Positions 16,070 through 25,703 of a DNA stretch of 64,000 nt are shown piece by piece (position 1 is the first letter of the stretch; each line of letters starts with the position of its first letter). Below the pieces are notes generated by a model. It was not told the origin of the DNA, ran no database searches, and saw only the letters and a program-made list of their open reading frames with translations. This stretch comes from Bacteroidota bacterium. GTDB taxonomy: Bacteria > Bacteroidota > Ignavibacteria > Ignavibacteriales > SURF-24. The stretch lies in assembly GCA_030706145.1 (NCBI GenBank), contig JAUZPB010000007.1, positions 1-64,000 of the forward strand. The letters are read 5' to 3'. The position numbers were made by a program, and so were the translations under genes.

Positions 16070-18850
16070 ATGACAATGCCAACTAATCAAATAGAGTGTT
16101 TGGCTATAATGAAGAGAAGTAATTCTTCATTTCTAAATGAGTTCGCAAAAAAGAGGATAAATAACTATTATCTTAATATTACCCTCTGCAACTACGAAGA
16201 CATCAGTTTAACTTTTACCACACAAAATCATTACGACATTTGCTTTTATTTTGTCGAGACACAGTGTTTTGATCTTACTTCTATAGAACAATTGCGCAAG
16301 GATATTTCATCTCCATTAATCATTATTCTTCAAGAAGAAAACTATGAACTTAGCTATTTACTCATAAGGGCAGGAGCAGATGATTGTATAATAAAGAAGG
16401 ATATTTCTATAGAAGTTTTATCAAAATTGCTTGATAAATTCTGCACAAGAGCTAATAATATTTCGAGGGAAGAAATATCCAAAAGAATTTCAAAAGTTGA
16501 AACAATCTCATCTTTTTTTAATAATGTAAAAATAGGTTTTGCAGCTTTCGACCTTTCGGGAAAGATGATCGAATGCAATGATTCGCTACAAAACATGTTT
16601 GGATTCGGTAAAAAAGAGATACTGAATATTAAACTTTCTGATATTTGCCGTACTTCACAAGCAACTGAAGATATTACTTACGAAAAAATAAATAGCAGAG
16701 AAGAGAAATATCTTGAGATTGAAAAGCCATTTTTTAATATCAAGGGAGAATTAATATTCTGCCATATACTAATAATACTGGGGAAAGGAAGTAAAAAAGA
16801 ACCGGGATTGATACTAATGATTGTTAGTGATATAACACACAAGAAAATCACTCATCAAGAGCTTGAAAGAGAAAAGTATTACCTGCAGACACTACTTGAT
16901 AATATTCCGGATGCTATATACTTTAAGGATACTGAACATCGTTTTATAAAGGTAAGCAAATACATTCATCTTCATGGTTTAAAAGATCCTCAAGAGGCAA
17001 TTGGAAGAACTGATTTTGACTTTTTCACAGATCAGCATGCACTTGAAGCTTACCGAGATGAAGAAAAAATAATCCAAACTGGAAAAACGCTAATAAACAA
17101 AATTGAAAAAGAGACCTTCCTTGAAGGTGGAGTAGCATGGGTTTCCACAACAAAGGCCCCATTATTTGATCACCTGGGAAATGTTTCTGGAATAGTTGGA
17201 ATTTCCCGAGATATCACGGAAATAAAAGCAAAAGAAGAAGCCTTAGCAAAATCTGAAGAAAGATACAGGAATCTAATTGAATACTCTCCCGATACAATAG
17301 CTATTATTTGCAAGGGCAGGCTTGTTTTTATAAACAATGCAGGTCTAGCCTTAATGAAAGCCTCTGGTAAAAATGATCTAATAGACAAAGATATTCAAGA
17401 ATTTGTTGATCTATCATATATAGAGCCTGCAATACATTTTTTTGAACAGATATCGGAAAACAAGAAACCTATAAAAGCTTTGAAGGTTAAGCTTAAGAAG
17501 CTAGATAGAGAGATGATCGAGACAGAAATCACGGGATTACCGACGATATATAACAATTTACCTGCAACGCAAGTAATAATCCGTGATGTCACAGAAGTAA
17601 AGAAACAAGAAAGGATTCAGAAAACTACATTAAAACTTCTAAAGGCATCAAATTATGCAAATACCGCAGATGAACTATTCCGCTACATTCATCAAGCAGT
17701 CAGTGAACTAATGCCCGTCAAGAATTTTTATATAGCACTTTATGATGAAAATTCTAAACTACTCTCATTCCCCTACTGTATAGATGAAGAAGATGAACAG
17801 ATGCCGCCACAAAGTCTAGGCAAGGGGTTAACTGAATATGTATTAAAAACAGGTAAAGCGCATCTTGTAACAGAGCAGATGGATATTGAGCTTAGAGAAA
17901 AAGGAGAGGTTGAACTAGTAGGAGCACCAGCTAAAATATGGCTTGGCGTACCACTACAGGTAAGAGAAAAGACAATTGGTGTAATGGCAGTTCAAGACTA
18001 TTACAATGAAAAGGCGTATTCCAAAAGTGATAAGCAGGCCTTGGAACTGCTTTCTTTTTCAGTCTCAAGGTCAATAGAAAGAAAGATGGCTGAAGAGGAA
18101 ATATTAAAATATGTACAGCAGCTAAAAGAGACAAATGCAACAAAGGACAGATTTTTCTCATTTATATCACATGATTTGAGGAGCCCCTTTTCATCTCTAC
18201 TTGGATTTTCAGAATTACTGATTGCAGATTATGATGACTTATCGGACCAAGAAGTAAAGAGGTATTTAGAGATAATTGGTGCAACTTCGAGGAACCTTTA
18301 CAACTTACTAAATAACCTTTTGCAATTTACCAGGTTTCAGACAGGAAGAGTACAGTATTGCCCTAAGTATGTATCGTTATTAGAACTTATTGAAAGAAAT
18401 GTTGAGCTAATAAAAGGGAATATAATAAAAAAGGAGCTCAAGCTTACCAATAATATAAAGGAAGAGATAGATCTTTACATTGATGAAGAAATGATAAGCT
18501 CTGTAATTCAGAATCTACTAACCAATGCAATAAAGTTTACCCCCAGAAAAGGGGAAATAAAGCTCAGCAGTAAACTTGACAAGGGGAAAAATGAAGTTGA
18601 AATATCAGTATCAGATACTGGTATAGGCATGGACGAGCAGACAATTTCAAAACTTTTCAGGATTGAGGTAATACAGACTACATCCGGAACGGAAAAAGAA
18701 AGTGGAACTGGTCTAGGGTTGCTACTAACAAAAGAAGCAGTTGAAAAGAACAATGGGAAAATATACGTAGAAAGTATACCAAAAGAAGGGACAACTTTCA
18801 GGTTTACTCTACCATTAAAACCATCTCTTTCTTTTGAAATAAATAAATAA
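16070..18850 (+). CDS. Multi-PAS/GAF sensor histidine kinase with degenerate receiver
   Basis: This 926-residue soluble kinase has an N-terminal receiver-like domain (about 1-130). Three PAS domains follow (about 145-265, 275-395, 400-515; TVEV-type and DIPDAIYFKD-type starts), then a GAF domain (about 525-680), HisKA with phospho-acceptor His701 in FISHDLRSPF, and HATPase_c with N819 (QNLLTNAIKFTP), DTGIG near 849 and GTGLGL near 880. The receiver has no phospho-acceptor Asp: the expected position in YDICFYFVE is Phe, though the switch Lys appears kept (IIKKD). No membrane segments, so it senses a cytoplasmic signal. No response regulator lies beside it (an orphan kinase). The last 36 bases overlap the convergent corA. 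Confidence 0.9.
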   Translation: MTMPTNQIECLAIMKRSNSSFLNEFAKKRINNYYLNITLCNYEDISLTFTTQNHYDICFYFVETQCFDLTSIEQLRKDISSPLIIILQEENYELSYLLIRAGADDCIIKKDISIEVLSKLLDKFCTRANNISREEISKRISKVETISSFFNNVKIGFAAFDLSGKMIECNDSLQNMFGFGKKEILNIKLSDICRTSQATEDITYEKINSREEKYLEIEKPFFNIKGELIFCHILIILGKGSKKEPGLILMIVSDITHKKITHQELEREKYYLQTLLDNIPDAIYFKDTEHRFIKVSKYIHLHGLKDPQEAIGRTDFDFFTDQHALEAYRDEEKIIQTGKTLINKIEKETFLEGGVAWVSTTKAPLFDHLGNVSGIVGISRDITEIKAKEEALAKSEERYRNLIEYSPDTIAIICKGRLVFINNAGLALMKASGKNDLIDKDIQEFVDLSYIEPAIHFFEQISENKKPIKALKVKLKKLDREMIETEITGLPTIYNNLPATQVIIRDVTEVKKQERIQKTTLKLLKASNYANTADELFRYIHQAVSELMPVKNFYIALYDENSKLLSFPYCIDEEDEQMPPQSLGKGLTEYVLKTGKAHLVTEQMDIELREKGEVELVGAPAKIWLGVPLQVREKTIGVMAVQDYYNEKAYSKSDKQALELLSFSVSRSIERKMAEEEILKYVQQLKETNATKDRFFSFISHDLRSPFSSLLGFSELLIADYDDLSDQEVKRYLEIIGATSRNLYNLLNNLLQFTRFQTGRVQYCPKYVSLLELIERNVELIKGNIIKKELKLTNNIKEEIDLYIDEEMISSVIQNLLTNAIKFTPRKGEIKLSSKLDKGKNEVEISVSDTGIGMDEQTISKLFRIEVIQTTSGTEKESGTGLGLLLTKEAVEKNNGKIYVESIPKEGTTFRFTLPLKPSLSFEINK

Positions 18851-19897
18851 GGCCACTGCGATGATCAGCATAACAAGCAAAACAGTTGGATAACCCCAGT
18901 AAAAGTTCAATTCCGGCATGTTAAAGGGACTTTTCTCGGTATTAAAATTCATACCATAAAGACCAGCGATAAAATTTAATGGAATAAAGAAAGTAGAAAT
19001 TATTGTCAGAATCTTCATTACTTCGTTTAATCTATTACTTATACTGGAAAGATAAATATCCATCATACCGGCAACCATATCCCGATAATTCTCATTTGTA
19101 TCGATCAGCTGTACAACATGATCATAAAGATCTCTTAAATATGGTTGAGTTGAATTAGCGATCAAGGGAGATTCGATTTTCTCCAGGCCACTAACAACTT
19201 CTCTTAAAGGCCAAACAGCCCGGCGAAACATGATCATATCATTTTTCAATTTATACAACTTTTGCAGGGTGTCTCTGGTGGGGTTTTCAATTAGTTCAGC
19301 CTCCAGAGCTTCGATCTGGTCGCCAATATGTTCCAAGACATTAAAATAGTTATCAATCAAAACATCCAGCATTCTATAGGCAAGATAATCGGGGCCAAGC
19401 TCGCGAATTCGTCCTTTATTTTCTCTTAAAGACTCTCTGATTACCTGAAAGTCATCGGACAGATCCTCCTGGAAGGAGATAACGCAATTTTCCGTAATAA
19501 CAAGAGACATCTGTTCTGACTTTACAGACTTAAGTTTATGATCATATGCCAAGTCCTTTAATACCACAAAAATATAATCACCAAGATCTTCAGTCTTTGG
19601 GCGGTGTCCTGTATTTAGAATATCTTCAAGTGAGAGGGGATGTATCTTAAAGACCTCTCCAATCTTTGAGATAATCTCAGTATTATGAATTCCATCAATA
19701 TTAACCCAGATCTTTTCACCAGCAGTATTTAGTTCGCTTATTTCATCAAGGCTAATTGACTTTTTTTCCTGGTAATTATCCTTCATATATTTTGAGAGAG
19801 TAATCGAAACATCACGGCCTGAAATTTCGCCCATATATATTAAAGAACCAGGTGCTTGTCCAATTTTTTTTCTGGAATTTTTGATTAACTTCTTCAT
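18815..19897 (-). CDS. corA: CorA-family Mg2+/Co2+ channel
   Basis: This 360-residue protein has the large CorA N-terminal cytoplasmic domain (alpha/beta fold, then a long willow helix around 190-290). Two C-terminal membrane helices follow (about 298-318 and 331-352), with the signature YGMNF loop between them. A Lys/Arg-rich tail (YFKRKRWF) closes the protein. CorA channels form pentamers that let Mg2+ (and Co2+/Ni2+) enter. Length is standard. The gene ends inside the 3' end of the histidine kinase; the two transcripts are convergent and overlap by 36 bp, which could give antisense interaction. Its promoter lies in the 120-bp gap shared with the POT transporter. Confidence 0.94.
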   Translation of the reverse strand: MKKLIKNSRKKIGQAPGSLIYMGEISGRDVSITLSKYMKDNYQEKKSISLDEISELNTAGEKIWVNIDGIHNTEIISKIGEVFKIHPLSLEDILNTGHRPKTEDLGDYIFVVLKDLAYDHKLKSVKSEQMSLVITENCVISFQEDLSDDFQVIRESLRENKGRIRELGPDYLAYRMLDVLIDNYFNVLEHIGDQIEALEAELIENPTRDTLQKLYKLKNDMIMFRRAVWPLREVVSGLEKIESPLIANSTQPYLRDLYDHVVQLIDTNENYRDMVAGMMDIYLSSISNRLNEVMKILTIISTFFIPLNFIAGLYGMNFNTEKSPFNMPELNFYWGYPTVLLVMLIIAVALFIYFKRKRWF

Positions 19898-20018
19898 TTT
19901 GGAATAATTCCGCTTGCTTAATTTTTGAGAAAAAATTCTTCTGGTATGTAATAATTTTCTTATATTATCACACTATTCAAACAAAAATTTAATAATAAAC
20001 ACAAATTATTGAGGCAAT

Positions 20019-21368
20019 GTGATTTTATCAAGTAAAGTAACAGAAAAAGAGGGGCCAAAATTGAATTGGAAATTCCCCAGGATATTTTGGACATCAAACT
20101 TTGCTGAATTATTTGAAAGGGCCGCTTATTATGCCCTCTTTATTACAATTACTTTATACTTAACGCAGGTAGTAGGTTTCAATGACATATGGGCAGCATG
20201 GATAAGTGGTGGATTTTCTGCCGGGTTATATTTTCTTCCAACAATCTCTGGTGCCGTTGCCGATAGAATTGGTTTTCGTAGAGCAATAATGCTTGCATTT
20301 TCTCTTTTGACGATTGGATATTTTTCACTAGGAGCTTTTCCTTATAAATCCATTGTAATTCCTTCACTTTTTGTTACGATGTGTGGAGCAGCACTAATAA
20401 AGCCTGTACTTAGTGGTACAGTTGCAAAAGCTACAAATAAGGAAAATCGTGCAAGAGCCTACTCTATATTTTATGGAATTGTTAATATTGGCTCTTTTCT
20501 AGGAAAAACCTTTGCATATCCTTTGCGTATAAAGCTTGGTCTAGAGGCGATAAACTTCTTTTCTGCAGCAATGACACTAATAGCTTTAATTTTAGTATTC
20601 TTTCTTTACAGAAATATTGAAGTCAGCACTGCTGAGGTAAAGAAATTCCGGGAAATATTCAGAGGAATGTGGAAGCTTATAACCAATCCAAGATTGATTC
20701 TTCTGATAATTATAATAACGGGATTTTGGATAATACAGTACCAGTTATATGCAACAATGCCCAAATATGTCCTCCGAACTGTAGGAAAGACAGCAGCTCC
20801 TGAGTGGATTGCAAATGTAAACCCATTTATAGTGATGACCTGTGTAGTTTTAATCACTCACCTAATGAGCAAAGTAAAAGCAATTACTTCAATTACAGTT
20901 GGAATGTTTATTATGCCAGTTTCAGCACTGTGCATGGCTTCAAGTCCACTTCTACAGTCAATTACTGGGGATAAAGTTCCAATTCTTGGTTTATTTACAG
21001 CACATCCAATTACAATCATGATGATAATTGGGATTATCTTTCAAGGGCTAGCTGAATGCTTCATTTCCCCCCGATATCTCGAATTTTTCTCCTTGCAAGC
21101 TCCAAAAGGAGAAGAAGGAGTATATCTAGGATTCAGCTACTTTCATTCATTTATTGCTTCATTAACAGGTTTTGCGATATCGGGATATTTACTGACAGCA
21201 TATGCTCCAGATCCAACAACACTTACATCTGAGCAGTTAAAAACGGCCTATGATCATGCTTATTATATATGGTATTATTTTGCAGCTATTGGTCTTACGG
21301 CTGCTATAGCATTAGTAGCGTATAACTCTTTTTTTTCATACAAAGATAAACAGAAAGAAAAGCTCTAG
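20019..21368 (+). CDS. POT/PTR-type MFS transporter
   Basis: This 449-residue protein has about twelve hydrophobic helices and the MFS/POT hallmark region at its start: ELFERAAYYALFITIT, followed by the loop GAVADRIGFRRAIM. The ExxERxxYY pattern belongs to the proton-coupled oligopeptide transporter group, which takes up di- and tripeptides with protons. A GTG start (20019) is selected because GAGG lies just upstream, and an overlapping ATG two bases earlier hits an immediate stop. Its substrate could be peptides or another solute: several Bacteroidota POT-like proteins are uncharacterised. Monocistronic; the HAD-like gene follows after nearly 200 bp. Confidence 0.82.
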   Translation: MILSSKVTEKEGPKLNWKFPRIFWTSNFAELFERAAYYALFITITLYLTQVVGFNDIWAAWISGGFSAGLYFLPTISGAVADRIGFRRAIMLAFSLLTIGYFSLGAFPYKSIVIPSLFVTMCGAALIKPVLSGTVAKATNKENRARAYSIFYGIVNIGSFLGKTFAYPLRIKLGLEAINFFSAAMTLIALILVFFLYRNIEVSTAEVKKFREIFRGMWKLITNPRLILLIIIITGFWIIQYQLYATMPKYVLRTVGKTAAPEWIANVNPFIVMTCVVLITHLMSKVKAITSITVGMFIMPVSALCMASSPLLQSITGDKVPILGLFTAHPITIMMIIGIIFQGLAECFISPRYLEFFSLQAPKGEEGVYLGFSYFHSFIASLTGFAISGYLLTAYAPDPTTLTSEQLKTAYDHAYYIWYYFAAIGLTAAIALVAYNSFFSYKDKQKEKL

Positions 21369-21561
21369 AAGAAGGGAAAGCTATAGAAGGAAATTCTATA
21401 GAGGAAAAAGCTTCTGAGAAGCTCATTTGCAATATTTTTTATAAATAAATAGATTATTTTGACGATAATAAAAGAAGAAAAGTAGTTTTTTTGGAGAAAG
21501 GACTTATTATTCACTACTGTGACTGGAAGAAAATCTATTAAAGAATGAGGGAGCAAATAAA

Positions 21562-22932
21562 ATGAAACGATATATTACCAGTGATGAAGCCTCAGAGATA
21601 GTAACACAGCTGGGACTTGAGTTTGCAGTAATAAATAATCCAGATAATGTCTATCCTCCATTTGAGATTTATCCATTAACCCCAAAGATCCAGGAAGCAC
21701 AAAAACAGCTTTCCTCGATAGTTATGAATCTAGAAGGAATTTTTGCTTCTAGTGAAATGCTTCATCTTCATTCTCTAGAATATATGGTTCGTCAGATCAG
21801 CGGCCGGTTCGAAAAAGAACAATGGGTTGGCCTCGATAAAATTATTGATTACCCCAATCTCCTAAATGGGAGTAATGCAAATCCGGTGGAATTTCTAATT
21901 CAAAGATATCACAACTTTATTAAGCTGGATTTTTTTAAAGAAGCATATCTTCATTCAGCACTTTGGACACTAATACTTGGAAAGGATGAAAAAAGGAAAG
22001 AAGTAGTAAGGAAAAATCTTAAAGATTTGGGTTGTGGAGATCTTCTAAATGATCCCAAATTAGTAGAATATGTTGCGCAAAAGGAATTCGGGAAATATAA
22101 CGCCAATGTAATAACTAATTATTTCCTACATAAATACGATCTAAATCTTACACTTCAGAATTTTATAATAACTGCCAGAGCGGCTTCAGATATTTATTTT
22201 AAACGCGTTCACGAAATTCTGGAACTGATTAAGCTAGGTGAAGGTAATAATCTAGCAAAAGAATTTTTCCCCGGAAGTGAAAAGCTCTTTATTGAACCTG
22301 TGGCGGGAATAGCCACAATGATAGCTATAGTAAAGGGATGGCTTGGAGGCGATGCAGAATTTATTTTTAATGAACTAAATGACACGCTAAAAAAGAACAG
22401 CAGCCAGAATTACAGAATATCAGATATCGAAAGTACAAGGTCAAATCTTAAAAGACTTTCGTTGGAATTTGAGAAAAGACCTTTAGCAATAGCCCTAGTT
22501 AGTACAGAAACACAATATGATACTTCAATAATTATAAATGAAGCTCTTAATATAATTTCCTCTCAGATCAGGAGGTTGAAAATCACAGAAGAAAGGAAGA
22601 ATTTACTTATAGAAAAGTTTTCAGACTATCGCAATATATTTGACACAATTGTAACATTTAATGATATAAGCAAGTCCAGACAAAAACCCTTCCGTGATCT
22701 TTATAGTACAGCATTAAGCCAATTAGGGCTGCATCAAATGAGGTTCAATGAAATTCTTGGCATTGAAAACAGTGAAAATGGAATTATCTCTATGCGAACT
22801 TCAGGAATTGGTCTGACAGTAGCAATTCCACCATTTAAGAGCAATACACAAAACCTTTCTGAAGCATCATTTATTGCAGGAGGAGGAATACCGGAAATTT
22901 TGTTAAATTATAACTGTTTTTTCTCTTTTTAA
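21562..22932 (+). CDS. Degenerate HAD-superfamily (beta-phosphoglucomutase-like) protein
   Basis: A 456-residue protein whose ends align with HAD hydrolases. Residues 51-70 (SSIVMNLEGIFASSEMLHLH) match the first HAD motif, but the catalytic pair DxDG reads NLEG (Asn56, Glu58). Residues 306-316 (LAIALVSTET) are motif II (Ser314), Lys375 in SKSRQKPF is the motif III lysine, and IENSENGI (402-407) stands for the usual EDSxNG with Asn403 replacing the Mg-binding Asp. Thus three acidic positions are neutralised or altered. A roughly 240-residue insert (about 65-305) replaces the normal small cap. GAGGGAG precedes the ATG. Next gene is a mutarotase-like epimerase, so sugar-phosphate context is likely. 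Probably non-catalytic as a phosphatase; true role unknown. Confidence 0.65.
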   Translation: MKRYITSDEASEIVTQLGLEFAVINNPDNVYPPFEIYPLTPKIQEAQKQLSSIVMNLEGIFASSEMLHLHSLEYMVRQISGRFEKEQWVGLDKIIDYPNLLNGSNANPVEFLIQRYHNFIKLDFFKEAYLHSALWTLILGKDEKRKEVVRKNLKDLGCGDLLNDPKLVEYVAQKEFGKYNANVITNYFLHKYDLNLTLQNFIITARAASDIYFKRVHEILELIKLGEGNNLAKEFFPGSEKLFIEPVAGIATMIAIVKGWLGGDAEFIFNELNDTLKKNSSQNYRISDIESTRSNLKRLSLEFEKRPLAIALVSTETQYDTSIIINEALNIISSQIRRLKITEERKNLLIEKFSDYRNIFDTIVTFNDISKSRQKPFRDLYSTALSQLGLHQMRFNEILGIENSENGIISMRTSGIGLTVAIPPFKSNTQNLSEASFIAGGGIPEILLNYNCFFSF

Positions 22933-23113
22933 CTATAAAGTAAGTAACGTTTCAAGATTTTCTTCAAGAAAATAGTCTCAAGAAAATGGTTCTAAGATTT
23001 TGTTATTGAAGACAAAGTCTGGTGAAATACAGGTTTGATCATATCAGGCTATAGACTTTTATCTTTAATGTAGTTAATATTGAAAGAGAAAATTCTAATT
23101 TCATGGAGTAAAA

Positions 23114-24136
23114 TTGAAAAGATTTACTTATTCTGAAAGCAAATTTGGTAATTACAATACAATAATACTAAAAGATAATCAGACCGGGACAAATATTGAG
23201 ATTGCCTTAAAAGGGGCTACCCTTTTAAGATACCAAATAGCTTCAGCCAAAGGTTTACTCAATATAGTAGATGGTTATGCAACTCCAGAGGAGTTAACAG
23301 AACTAAGCGGAGCAAGATGTTGTATTATGGCTCCCTTTTCAAACAGGATTGAAAAAGGTTTTTATGTATTTAACGACGAACAGCACCAGATGTTCAATCC
23401 AGTAAATCCCCAAAGAGAGCCTATTCATGGTTTTGTTAGAGTTTTAGAATTCGAAGTAAAAGAGGTTATTCCCTCTGATGATAAAATTGAGCTTACGTTC
23501 TTTACTGATAAGCTGCGGAAAGAGGCATTTAAGGGATATCCATTTAATGTCGATGTATATGTAAAGTTTGTATTGACCGAAAACAAATTATTAATAAGTA
23601 TAATTGGAAAAAATGTTGATACAATACCAATACCATTTAGCAGTGGCTGGCATCCATATTTTAAGACAGGAGAAAATGGAGTAGATCATTTAATACTTAC
23701 AGTACCAGCAAAGAAGATAATTGCTGTAGATGAAAGCTTAATCCCCTATCCTGGAGATGAAGCTTATGTTTCTGTTGACGAAAATACGCAGGCAGACTTT
23801 CGACCAGAGTTAGATTCTAGTGAAAGAGTAATAGGAAACCGGGAAGTAAACTGCTGTTATTTTGACCTGGTAGCAGACAGAAAAGATAAGCTAATCAGGA
23901 CAACAATAGAAGATCCTATCAAAAAGTTAAAGATAAGTGTATTTCAGAAAGAAGGCGTAGTATATGCCTTTACGGGCGATCAGGCAAAATATCGTCCTCG
24001 TCGTTCAATAGCCTTAGAGCCAGTTCAGTGCATAACAAATGCATACAACAGGCACGAATTGAGAGAGAAGATAACGGTATATCCAGGAAAGTCCTCTGTT
24101 TTTGATTTTGGCGTAGAGTATCATTTCGAAAAATAA
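23114..24136 (+). CDS. Aldose 1-epimerase (mutarotase-like)
   Basis: This 340-residue beta-sandwich protein of the galactose mutarotase superfamily has NRIEKGFYVFN (substrate-binding Arg region), catalytic His in SSGWHPYF, and Glu in LEPVQCITNAYN near the C-terminus, in the family's usual order. It would interconvert alpha and beta anomers of a hexose or sugar phosphate in the cytoplasm. The start is a TTG at 23114 with GGAG 5 nt before it; no better ATG is present. The gene follows the HAD-like gene after about 180 bp, so the two may act together on the same sugar. A terminator-like inverted repeat follows at 24153-24203. Confidence 0.88.
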   Translation: MKRFTYSESKFGNYNTIILKDNQTGTNIEIALKGATLLRYQIASAKGLLNIVDGYATPEELTELSGARCCIMAPFSNRIEKGFYVFNDEQHQMFNPVNPQREPIHGFVRVLEFEVKEVIPSDDKIELTFFTDKLRKEAFKGYPFNVDVYVKFVLTENKLLISIIGKNVDTIPIPFSSGWHPYFKTGENGVDHLILTVPAKKIIAVDESLIPYPGDEAYVSVDENTQADFRPELDSSERVIGNREVNCCYFDLVADRKDKLIRTTIEDPIKKLKISVFQKEGVVYAFTGDQAKYRPRRSIALEPVQCITNAYNRHELREKITVYPGKSSVFDFGVEYHFEK

Positions 24137-24152
24137 ATTTCAGACAGAAAGC

Positions 24153-24203
24153 AATCCTGATAAAATGTGTTAAAGGAATTTCTTAAGGCATTTTATCAGG
24201 ATT
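24153..24203. terminator. Perfect inverted repeat after epimerase gene
   Basis: AATCCTGATAAAATG (24153-24167) pairs perfectly with CATTTTATCAGGATT (24189-24203) around a 21-nt loop. It lies 17 bp after the stop codon. No T-run follows, so it may be a weak terminator or processing site. Confidence 0.7.
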
Positions 24204-24279
24204 CCCCATAAAATCTCATCTATATTGCATACAGGAAAGTTATTTCGATTTAGATATGACTTAATTCCCCTAAATTTCT

Positions 24280-24287
24280 TATTTTTG
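24280..24287 (+). promoter_or_regulatory. Possible -7 element before wecB
   Basis: TATTTTTG fits the Bacteroidota TAnnTTTG -7 consensus, about 73 bp before the wecB start. A -33 TTTG partner is not obvious, and an imperfect CGAT...ATCG palindrome follows. It is the best promoter candidate for the polysaccharide cluster. Confidence 0.3.
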
Positions 24288-24359
24288 CAAAGAATTTTAA
24301 AAAACTTTCGATAATAAATCGTAAACAACGGAACATTTATATAAAAAGGATAAATATAA

Positions 24360-25508
24360 GTGAAAAAGATTGCAGTTATTTTTGGTACCAGACCGGATAC
24401 AATAAAGATGGCTCCGATTATTCTAGAATTAAAAAAGAATCCGAAACAATTTCAGCTTCTGAGCATAGCGACAGCACAGCATAGACAAATGCTAGATCAG
24501 GTGTTAAAAGTCTTCAATATTAAACCTGATTATGATTTAAACATAATGCGTCCAAAGCAGACTCTAGCTTCAATAACAAAGAACACAATTGAAGCACTTG
24601 ACACAGTCTTTGAGAAAGAGAAGCCTGATATGGTTTTAGTTCAGGGAGATACAACAACGACATTCGTAGGGAGTCTTGCAGCATTCTACAGGCAGATCCC
24701 GGTAGGCCATGTCGAAGCTGGTTTAAGGACAAATGACAAGGCCAATCCTTTTCCGGAGGAGATAAACAGGAGACTTACAGGAGCAATAACAGAGCTGCAT
24801 TTTGCCCCAACTTCAACGGCAAAAAAAGCGCTCCTGAAAGAAAATATCGATCCACAAAATATATTTATAACAGGCAATACTGTTATTGATGCTCTTAAGG
24901 TAGCTGTAAAGAAAAACTACAAATTTTCGATAATGAAGCTAAATGAGTTGGTAAAAGAGAAGAAAAAGATAATTTTACTTACAATGCACCGAAGAGAAAA
25001 CTGGGGTGAACCTATGCAGGGAGCATGTAATGCAGTAAAGAAGCTCTCGGAAACATATCCTGACTATAACTTTGTATTCCCAGTACACCTAAATCCAATT
25101 GTTCGTGAAATTGTATATCCCACGTTAGGCAATCTGAAGAATGTTCACTTAATTGAACCATTGGATTACCTGGACTTTGTCAATCTTCTCTCCAAATCCC
25201 ATTTAATAATCACAGACTCAGGTGGAGTACAGGAAGAAGGGCCGCATTTTGGAATTCCAATTCTAGTATTAAGAAAGGTAACCGAAAGGCCAGAGGCAGT
25301 TAAATATGGTACAGTAAAATTAGTAGGATTAGATGAAAATAAAATTTATCAGACAGCCCAAAAGCTTCTGAATAATAAAGCTGCCTACGAAAAGATGGCC
25401 TCATCGGCAAATCCATATGGCGATGGATTATCGGCCAAAAGAACTGTTCAGATAATAAAAAATTATTTTGGATTATCGAAAGCTGAAATAAAAGAATTTA
25501 ATCCTTAA
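24360..25508 (+). CDS. wecB: UDP-N-acetylglucosamine 2-epimerase (non-hydrolysing)
   Basis: This 382-residue enzyme of the WecB/MnaA group converts UDP-GlcNAc to UDP-ManNAc. It has GTRPDTIKM at the start (usual GTRPE, here with Asp), QGDTTTTF, HVEAGLRT, HRRENW, and DSGGVQEE for UDP binding, all at normal spacing and length. GTG start at 24360 with AAGGA upstream. It opens the polysaccharide-type cluster, so UDP-ManNAc (or UDP-GlcNAc balance) probably feeds the synthase two genes downstream. A 195-bp gap with a terminator-like hairpin separates it from the giant gene. No UDP-ManNAc dehydrogenase is adjacent. Confidence 0.93.
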   Translation: MKKIAVIFGTRPDTIKMAPIILELKKNPKQFQLLSIATAQHRQMLDQVLKVFNIKPDYDLNIMRPKQTLASITKNTIEALDTVFEKEKPDMVLVQGDTTTTFVGSLAAFYRQIPVGHVEAGLRTNDKANPFPEEINRRLTGAITELHFAPTSTAKKALLKENIDPQNIFITGNTVIDALKVAVKKNYKFSIMKLNELVKEKKKIILLTMHRRENWGEPMQGACNAVKKLSETYPDYNFVFPVHLNPIVREIVYPTLGNLKNVHLIEPLDYLDFVNLLSKSHLIITDSGGVQEEGPHFGIPILVLRKVTERPEAVKYGTVKLVGLDENKIYQTAQKLLNNKAAYEKMASSANPYGDGLSAKRTVQIIKNYFGLSKAEIKEFNP

Positions 25509-25538
25509 AATAGTTTTTGCAAGAATTATGAATTGATT

Positions 25539-25571
25539 AAAGCCCTGTATGAATTAAATCTGCAGGGTTTT
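25539..25571 (+). terminator. Terminator-like hairpin after wecB
   Basis: AAAGCCCTG (25539-25547) pairs with CAGGGTTTT (25563-25571) through one G-U pair, with a short T-run following. A second small CCCC/GGGG hairpin follows near 25588. Partial termination before the large gene is plausible. Confidence 0.5.
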
Positions 25572-25703
25572 GAATCTTTAAATATTCCCCAAAGGGGATT
25601 TACCTGGACTGCCTGAAAATGACATATCAATTCATTCTGAAATCAAATTAAGTCTTTCATTTTTATTTAATAAAAACTCATTCTACAAAATAAAAGAAAA
25701 AAC

